NCBI GenBank assembly: GCA_016234855.1
Contig: JACRNO010000004.1
Span: 1-44,834 of the forward strand
Direction of reading: 5' to 3'
From: Deltaproteobacteria bacterium
GTDB lineage: Bacteria > Desulfobacterota > GWC2-55-46
Length of the DNA: 44,834 nucleotides
A program made the position numbers and the translations under genes. Below, one piece after another: positions 40,509-44,834 of this stretch (position 1 is the stretch's first letter; every line of letters begins with the position of its first letter). The notes below the pieces were generated by a model that made no database searches, had not been told where the DNA came from, and worked only from the letters and a program-made list of their open reading frames with translations.

Positions 40509-41159
40509 ATGAAGCTTAAACGCCTATTTCTGATAACGGTATTTACGCTTGTTGCAATGCTTGCAAGCGCAGGCACAAAGTGTATCGCATCGGAGCAAAC
40601 CCAGCAGTTTTTTGATGCTTTTGACCGCAACGAGATGGACACCCTGTCCGACCTTGTCAAGCAGTATAAGGCGCAGGTGCCCGATGAGATAAAGTTGATA
40701 ATAGAAGCGGCGCAATCGGAAAAATCCGAGGATAAGAGGGACGCGCGTTTTTACATGGCCGAGACGGTGGCGAAGATGTATATGGACCTCACAAGGGACC
40801 CTGCGCCGCTACTGGATGCCATGAGGAAGAGCTTTGAGTCAAAGCTCACAACGCAGGAGCGTCCGGCGCCGGCAGGCGGCGTATATATCGTCGAGTTGCC
40901 CAAGGCCGCCCCGGGTGAAAAGAATAAATTCAGGCCGAATAATATTATAATCAAGAAGGGCTCGACCGTAAGATGGGTCAATGAAGACGCGACGGAGCAC
41001 ATCTTCGCCACAATGCTGGTCATAAGCCAGGGTAAGATATTCTCGCCGCGCGTCAAGCCCGGCGCGAGTTGGGAGCAGAAGTTTGACGGCCCGGGTGAGT
41101 ATTTTTACGTCTGCTTTATACATCATTCCATGATAGGAAAGATAACGGTGGAAGAGTGA
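40509..41159 (+). CDS. Periplasmic cupredoxin-domain protein 1
   Basis: A 216-residue exported protein. I chose the ATG at 40509 (GGAGGAGAG upstream); the frame extends to 40428. A signal peptide (LFLITVFTLVAMLASAG) is followed by a helical N-terminal domain of about 100 residues (QQFFDAFDRNEMDTLSDLV; ARFYMAETVAKMYMDL). A plastocyanin-like cupredoxin domain follows (about 120-216) with type-1 copper ligands His in TEHIFA and Cys, His and Met in YVCFIHHSMIGKITVEE. It is paralogous to the next gene. Electron transfer or copper binding in the periplasm is likely; the partner is unknown. Confidence 0.87.
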   Translation: MKLKRLFLITVFTLVAMLASAGTKCIASEQTQQFFDAFDRNEMDTLSDLVKQYKAQVPDEIKLIIEAAQSEKSEDKRDARFYMAETVAKMYMDLTRDPAPLLDAMRKSFESKLTTQERPAPAGGVYIVELPKAAPGEKNKFRPNNIIIKKGSTVRWVNEDATEHIFATMLVISQGKIFSPRVKPGASWEQKFDGPGEYFYVCFIHHSMIGKITVEE

Positions 41160-41317
41160 CGGAGCCGTGCCCGCGCAACGAAAAGCGCGCGTACCGCCCG
41201 TTGACTTCGAATCCATGAATCCCGCAACATGCTCCAAGCTGCGGCTTTGGAAAAGCTTTTTGTTGTGATAGAATCGGCAGCTGTATGTCATATACCTTGT
41301 TTGGGAGGAGGTCATAG

Positions 41318-41971
41318 ATGAGTTCAAGACGTCCGTATATCGCCGTGGCATTCGTGCTTGCGGCTTTTATCCTGACCGGCACCGCGGCGAAGTGCGCTGC
41401 AAGCGAGATTACCACGAAGTTCATCGAGGCGTTCGACGCCAACGACCACGATACGATGATAGCCATCGTGGAGACGAACAAGGCCAAGGTCCCGGCCGAG
41501 GTCAGTTCCATAATCGAAGAGGCGCAGAAGGCGCAGTCGCAGGACGAGAAAGAGTCCCACTTCTACATGGCCGAGATGATGGCGAAGATATACATGGATT
41601 CCACAGGGGATACGGCCCCGCTCCTTGAGGTTAAGAGAAAGAGTTTTGACGCGAAACTCACGGCCTCGGAGCGCCCCGCGCCGGTGGACGGCGTATATAT
41701 CATCGAGCTGCCCAAGGCCGCGGCAGACACAAAAAACGTTTTTCGCCCAAACAGCATAGTCATCAAGAAAGGCTCGACCGTAAGATGGGTCAACAAGGAC
41801 ACGGTGGCGCACGTCTTCGCGTCCATGCCGGTCATAGGCAAGGGCGGGATATCCGCGCCGATGCTCCAGCCGGGCGAGAGTTGGGAATATAAGTTCGATA
41901 AACCGGGCGAGTACTTCTATATCTGCTTCATCCACCACGCGATGATAGGCAAGATTACCGTGGAGGAGTGA
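41318..41971 (+). CDS. Periplasmic cupredoxin-domain protein 2
   Basis: A 217-residue paralogue of the preceding protein with the same plan: signal peptide (PYIAVAFVLAAFILTGTAA), helical domain (TTKFIEAFDANDHDTMIAIV; SHFYMAEMMAKIYMDS) and C-terminal cupredoxin with His in VAHVFA and Cys, His and Met in YICFIHHAMIGKITVEE. GGAGGAGG precedes the ATG. The two genes are 158 bp apart and similar along their full length, so they arose by tandem duplication. The helical N-terminal domain is not a fold I can name. Confidence 0.87.
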   Translation: MSSRRPYIAVAFVLAAFILTGTAAKCAASEITTKFIEAFDANDHDTMIAIVETNKAKVPAEVSSIIEEAQKAQSQDEKESHFYMAEMMAKIYMDSTGDTAPLLEVKRKSFDAKLTASERPAPVDGVYIIELPKAAADTKNVFRPNSIVIKKGSTVRWVNKDTVAHVFASMPVIGKGGISAPMLQPGESWEYKFDKPGEYFYICFIHHAMIGKITVEE

Positions 41972-41994
41972 ACGCCTGGCGAAAGATTAATTAT

Positions 41995-42022
41995 TTGACT
42001 TATACGCCTGTTTCGGTATAAA
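41995..42022 (+). promoter_or_regulatory. Promoter for rpsU
   Basis: TTGACT (41995-42000), 16 bp, TATAAA (42017-42022), about 95 bp upstream of rpsU. Confidence 0.6.
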
Positions 42023-42117
42023 CTTGAAAGCTCCATTGCCTTTTGGCAGGCGTATGCCTGAAAGGGCGTGAAGAGCGGATAAAATATCCAGTCGCAAGAG
42101 ACGGGGGGTGAGAGGCA

Positions 42118-42324
42118 TTGTCAGAGGTCAAGGTATTTGACGACCAGCTTGAGAAGGCGCTGAAGATACTGAAGCGTAAACTCGCTCAGGACGGCACGTT
42201 CAAGGAAATAAAGAAGCGCAGGTTTTACGAAAAACCGAGCGTCAAGAAGAAGAGAAAGCGTCAGGAAGCGGCCAAACGCCGCGCAAAGGCGTCAAAGAAG
42301 AGCGCAAGGCGCGTGACGGAGTAA
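42118..42324 (+). CDS. rpsU: Ribosomal protein bS21
   Basis: A 68-residue basic protein of the small ribosomal subunit. SEVKVFDDQLEKALKILKRKLAQDGTF, then KKRRFYEKPSVKKKRKRQEA, match bS21 closely. It starts with TTG at 42118, behind GGGGGGTGAGAGG. It stands alone with its own promoter and a strong terminator. Confidence 0.95.
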   Translation: MSEVKVFDDQLEKALKILKRKLAQDGTFKEIKKRRFYEKPSVKKKRKRQEAAKRRAKASKKSARRVTE

Positions 42325-42367
42325 TCGGACTGTCCGTCCCGTTATTCATCATGTTGAATACAACGGT

Positions 42368-42404
42368 AAAACCCCGCAGCCCGTTTGGGCTGCGGGGTTT
42401 TTTT
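42368..42404 (+). terminator. Terminator of rpsU
   Basis: A perfect 11-bp stem (CCCCGCAGCCC with GGGCTGCGGGG, loop GTTT) followed by seven T residues. Confidence 0.92.
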
Positions 42405-42462
42405 GTATTCATTCAATCAAGACATTAAATTCTGAAGATGCGGCAGGGCAGGGCAAGTCGAT

Positions 42463-42498
42463 AAAAAAGGGGTTGAGCATGAATGCTCAACCCCTTTT
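42463..42498 (-). terminator. Terminator of the tRNA-Phe transcript
   Basis: A perfect 16-bp stem (AAAAGGGGTTGAGCAT with its complement, 2-nt loop) directly after the tRNA on the minus strand, followed there by six T residues. It is symmetrical and could act in both directions. Confidence 0.85.
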
Positions 42499-42504
42499 GA
42501 TTTA

Positions 42505-42580
42505 TGGTGGCCAGAGACGGGATCGAACCGCCGACACGAGGATTTTCAGTCCTCTGCTCTACCTGCTGAGCTATCTGGCC
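42505..42580 (-). tRNA. tRNA-Phe (anticodon GAA)
   Basis: On the minus strand a 76-nt cloverleaf begins GGCCAGATAGCTC and ends TCTGGCCACCA, with the CCA encoded. The acceptor stem is GGCCAGA/TCTGGCC, the anticodon stem-loop is GAGGA-CTGAAAA-TCCTC with anticodon GAA, and the T loop is GGTTCGATCCC. Confidence 0.97.
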
Positions 42581-42784
42581 GCATCAACTGCAACGTTTTA
42601 CTTTAATTTAAAGCCCCCATTATGTCAAGATATTTCAAGTGCGCGGATTCCCGGCGCATGTCAATAGATTCGCGGAGCAAGGTCTCATTAAGGCTGAAGA
42701 CCGTCTTTTCAACGCCCTGGATAATTGTCGCGGATGCGCCGCGCGCCCTTGCATAATATCCGCGGATATGCTAAAAGTTCATAG

Positions 42785-42908
42785 TGAGACCGCTGAAAAA
42801 GTCCGTCTGCTTCGTTGCCTCGTCGCTCGTCACTGCGGCGTATGCACGGAATACGCCTCGTTTCTCGCTCCTCGCCGCCTCGCATCCGGAGCTTTTTGAG
42901 CGGTCTCA
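42785..42908. repeat. MITE-like inverted-repeat element, copy 3
   Basis: Its ends are TGAGACCGCTGAAAAAG (42785-42801) and CTTTTTGAGCGGTCTCA (42892-42908), a 16- to 17-bp terminal inverted repeat. Inside is CGTCGCTCGTCACTGCGGCG, shared with copy 2, and a GCGTATGCACGGAATACGC hairpin. The remaining DNA between tRNA-Phe and the next gene (42581-43006) shows no further structure. Confidence 0.75.
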
Positions 42909-43006
42909 GTGGTTTTCAGGGGTCTCATAGTGTAATCTATTCAAGACGGCACGGCACGGCACGGTTCCAAGGTATGGTTTCGGACGGCAACGGACGGGGG
43001 ATGTTT

Positions 43007-43276
43007 ATGCAGATAGGCTTTAACCATAACTTCAAGTACAGGGATATCACCTGTCACGTTCAGACGGAAGACGGCGGGGCCTCCAATCCCGTCATAACCA
43101 CGCATCTATTCAAGGATGGCGGCACGATATTCGCCACCAGCCGTTCAAGCTACGCCGCATTGGTCAACGACCCGGATTGCGAGGAGAAGGTCAGGACCCT
43201 TATGCGCGAGCAGACGACGGCCCTTCTTAAAGACCTCAAGTCGGGCAAGTTCGACCATCTCATCGCGTCGAAATAA
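43007..43276 (+). CDS. Small conserved hypothetical protein
   Basis: An 89-residue protein that I do not recognise beyond a conserved small-protein pattern (FNHNFKYRDITCHVQTEDGG, NPVITTHLFKDGGTIFATSRSSYAALV). I chose the ATG at 43007 because GGGGG lies 6 nt upstream; the frame extends far upstream but through the repeat element and without a ribosome binding site. The N-terminal half looks like a small beta domain and the C-terminal half like a helix (EKVRTLMREQTTALLKDLKSG). It precedes hisS by 120 bp. No function is assigned. Confidence 0.75.
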   Translation: MQIGFNHNFKYRDITCHVQTEDGGASNPVITTHLFKDGGTIFATSRSSYAALVNDPDCEEKVRTLMREQTTALLKDLKSGKFDHLIASK

Positions 43277-43396
43277 CAGGCCGCCCTTAACGCGCGTTCT
43301 CCTTCGGCCCGGTCTCTTGCCGTTCTCGTTCGACCGGCAAAGGCGTAAATCCTAACCGTTCGCCGGCCGGAGACCGCATACAGGAACCATTGTTCA

Positions 43397-44659
43397 ATGA
43401 CCATCACGGCCGTAAGAGGTTTTAACGATATATTGCCCGGTGATTCCTTTGTCTGGAAGTTCGTCGAGCAGAGCGCGTGGCGCGTCTTCGCGTCCTACGG
43501 CTACTCGGAGATAAAGGTGCCGGTGGTCGAAAAGACCGAGCTATTCATGCGCTCGATAGGCGAGACGACCGATATCGTTGAAAAGGAGATGTATTCCTTC
43601 GCTGACAGGCACGGCGACGGCCTGACGCTTCGGCCGGAGGGCACGGCATCGGTGGTAAGGGCGTATATCGAGCATAAGCTCTATACAAAACCGGTCAACA
43701 AGCTTTATTATCACGGCCCGATGTTCAGGTACGAAAGGCCGCAGAAGGGCAGGTACAGGCAGTTCTACCAGATAGGCGCAGAGGTCCTGGGGTCGGCGCA
43801 CCCGCACATGGACGCCGAGGCCATAGAGATGCTCGTGCGTTTCTTTACGGAAATCGGCCTTACCGGTATAACGCTCCATATAAATTCGCTCGGCTGCTCC
43901 GAGTGCAGGCCCGGGTACAAGGCTGCCCTTATAGGCTTTCTCGAAGGGGTCAAAGACAGGCTGTGTGAGAATTGCCGCAGGCGCATAGCCGCGAACCCGC
44001 TTCGCGCCCTCGACTGCAAGAGCACGGGGTGCATAGAGGCAACGCGTTCCGCTCCCGCAATAACCGGCTCTCTTTGCGACGGTTGCGCCGACCACTTCGG
44101 CAAGGTCAAGGTCTCGCTTAGCGCAAGGGGGATTGTTGCCGTTATAAACCCGCGTATGGTCCGCGGCCTTGATTATTACACGAAGACGACCTTTGAGATA
44201 ACCGCCTCCGGTCTTGGCGCGCAAAACGCGGTTGCCGCAGGAGGCAGGTATGACGGCCTTGTAAGCGACCTCGGAGGTCCGGCCACGCCCTGTTTCGGCT
44301 TTGCAATGGGCATGGAGAGGGTGGTGCTTCTCCTGCAGGAGACCGGTCTTGAAGCACGCGGCATAAGGCCGGACGCCGTGTGCGCCTTCATACCCATCGG
44401 GGCGCAGGCCATCGACGCCGGCACCGGCATTGTAAAAGGCTGGAGGCAGGCCGGTCTGAGCGTTATCGAAATATTCGACGAAGGAGCTTTAAAATCGCGC
44501 ATGAAGATGGCCGACAGGCTCGGCGCCCGGTTCGCCGTCATACTCGGCGAAGACGAGTTGAAGGCCGGGCTTGTGACGATAAAAGACATGAAGACCGCCG
44601 GCCAGACACAGGTCAGGCTGGCGGATGCGGCGGCAGAGCTGGCAAAGGCGGCGCTTTAG
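43397..44659 (+). CDS. hisS: Histidyl-tRNA synthetase
   Basis: Class II synthetase that charges tRNA-His. The 420 residues show AVRGFNDILPG at the N-terminus, motif 2 PMFRYERPQKGRYRQFYQIGAEVLG (about 105-129), the histidine-specific VRGLDYYTKTTFEI (about 254-267), AAGGRYDGLVSDLGGP, and motif 3 GFAMGMERVVLLL. A C-terminal anticodon-binding domain ends the protein. An internal CRRRIAANPLRALDCK segment is normal for HisS. Confidence 0.97.
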   Translation: MTITAVRGFNDILPGDSFVWKFVEQSAWRVFASYGYSEIKVPVVEKTELFMRSIGETTDIVEKEMYSFADRHGDGLTLRPEGTASVVRAYIEHKLYTKPVNKLYYHGPMFRYERPQKGRYRQFYQIGAEVLGSAHPHMDAEAIEMLVRFFTEIGLTGITLHINSLGCSECRPGYKAALIGFLEGVKDRLCENCRRRIAANPLRALDCKSTGCIEATRSAPAITGSLCDGCADHFGKVKVSLSARGIVAVINPRMVRGLDYYTKTTFEITASGLGAQNAVAAGGRYDGLVSDLGGPATPCFGFAMGMERVVLLLQETGLEARGIRPDAVCAFIPIGAQAIDAGTGIVKGWRQAGLSVIEIFDEGALKSRMKMADRLGARFAVILGEDELKAGLVTIKDMKTAGQTQVRLADAAAELAKAAL

Positions 44660-44669
44660 GTTCTGTTTT

Positions 44670-44692
44670 CCCCCTCCTTGACAAGGAGGGGG
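44670..44692. repeat. CCCCCTCCTTG hairpin after hisS
   Basis: CCCCCTCCTTG and CAAGGAGGGGG form an 11-bp perfect stem around one central base, just past hisS. It belongs to the same C-rich/G-rich palindrome type as the elements at 35407 and 36931. No T-run follows on the plus strand, so it is a weak terminator at best. Confidence 0.7.
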
Positions 44693-44711
44693 TCAGCAAC
44701 TGTCTTACGTG

Positions 44712-44834
44712 TCAAGTATTTTGATTACAACCTTCAACCCATGGTGTTTGATGTTTGAGCATTGCGTTGAGAATCGTAAGGAGTTTACGCATACAGGCGG
44801 TAAGGGCAACTTTGCCAGTCTTGCCTGCGGCACG
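44712..44834 (-). CDS. IS110-family transposase, C-terminal end (cut by window edge)
   Basis: The minus-strand frame entering from the window edge reads KTGKVALTACMRKLLTILNA, then MLKHQTPW, and stops with TGA at 44714-44712. This is the typical C-terminus of IS110/IS116/IS902 transposases (DEDD type with a serine recombinase-like site near the C-terminus). About 40 residues are visible, so it is unclear whether the element is intact. The CCCCCTCC hairpin lies 20 bp beyond its stop and could mark the element boundary or its target. Confidence 0.75.
   Translation of the reverse strand, partial: RAAGKTGKVALTACMRKLLTILNAMLKHQTPWVEGCNQNT

Noticed and set aside
42815-43006. Upstream extension of the small protein before hisS
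   Set aside because: It runs through the MITE-like element and has no ribosome binding site.

Overview
The window looks like a chromosomal segment of a free-living Gram-negative bacterium with moderately high GC. Gene content (hydrogenase maturation genes, a DsrE/TusA sulfur relay pair, Slp-type and DUF4124 envelope proteins, a KamA/MerR pair, many TTG starts) and the abundance of REP- or MITE-like hairpin repeats suggest a Desulfobacterota- or Nitrospirota-like lineage. That placement is inference only; no rRNA gene is present to confirm it.

Layout. 1-4.6 kb: pyrF (cut by the window edge) and pyrE on the minus strand, then a DUF2400/TIGR02757 protein, a trans-polyprenyl diphosphate synthase and endonuclease III on the plus strand. 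4.7-8.6 kb (minus): a DevBCA-like ABC exporter (permease, ATPase, HlyD-type adaptor) followed directly by hypE; the adaptor is broken by a 19-bp tandem duplication. 8.7-14.4 kb (minus): the replication-origin neighbourhood dnaA-dnaN-rpmH-rnpA-yidD-yidC, with candidate DnaA boxes on both sides of dnaA. 14.7-21.4 kb (minus): glutamate dehydrogenase, a DUF4388-TPR-AAA fusion protein and glnE. 21.5-23.7 kb (plus): DsrE-like, TusA, uridine phosphorylase and an Slp lipoprotein. 24.2-27.6 kb (minus): rpe, a TlpA-like thioredoxin, a DUF4124 membrane protein, an inositol monophosphatase and an FmdB zinc ribbon. At 27.8-28.1 kb a gene-free stretch holds a strong candidate for a roughly 200-nt structured RNA (6S-like) with promoter and terminator on the minus strand. 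28.2-34 kb (plus): a DUF4412-like protein, hypF, hypC, hypD and mnmE. 34.5-38.5 kb: an NmrA-like reductase, fructose-1,6-bisphosphatase, an FmdE-family protein and a receiver-only response regulator. 38.8-42 kb (plus): a MerR regulator with lysine 2,3-aminomutase, then two tandem periplasmic cupredoxin proteins. 42-44.8 kb: rpsU, tRNA-Phe, a small conserved protein, hisS, and at the very edge the C-terminus of an IS110-like transposase.

The most unusual feature is non-coding: a 29-bp repeat (starts GGCGCCAAAGAC, contains AACGTT, ends AGCGCACAA) that occurs once or as short arrays at five intergenic sites. At four of these it sits inside other dispersed palindromic elements, and two copies are almost the same composite array inside the same host element. 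A related host element has also inserted in frame into hypF. Three copies of a separate 120-160 bp inverted-repeat element are present as well. Together these suggest an active, nested repeat ecology. No CRISPR array, prophage, defence island or biosynthetic cluster is visible.
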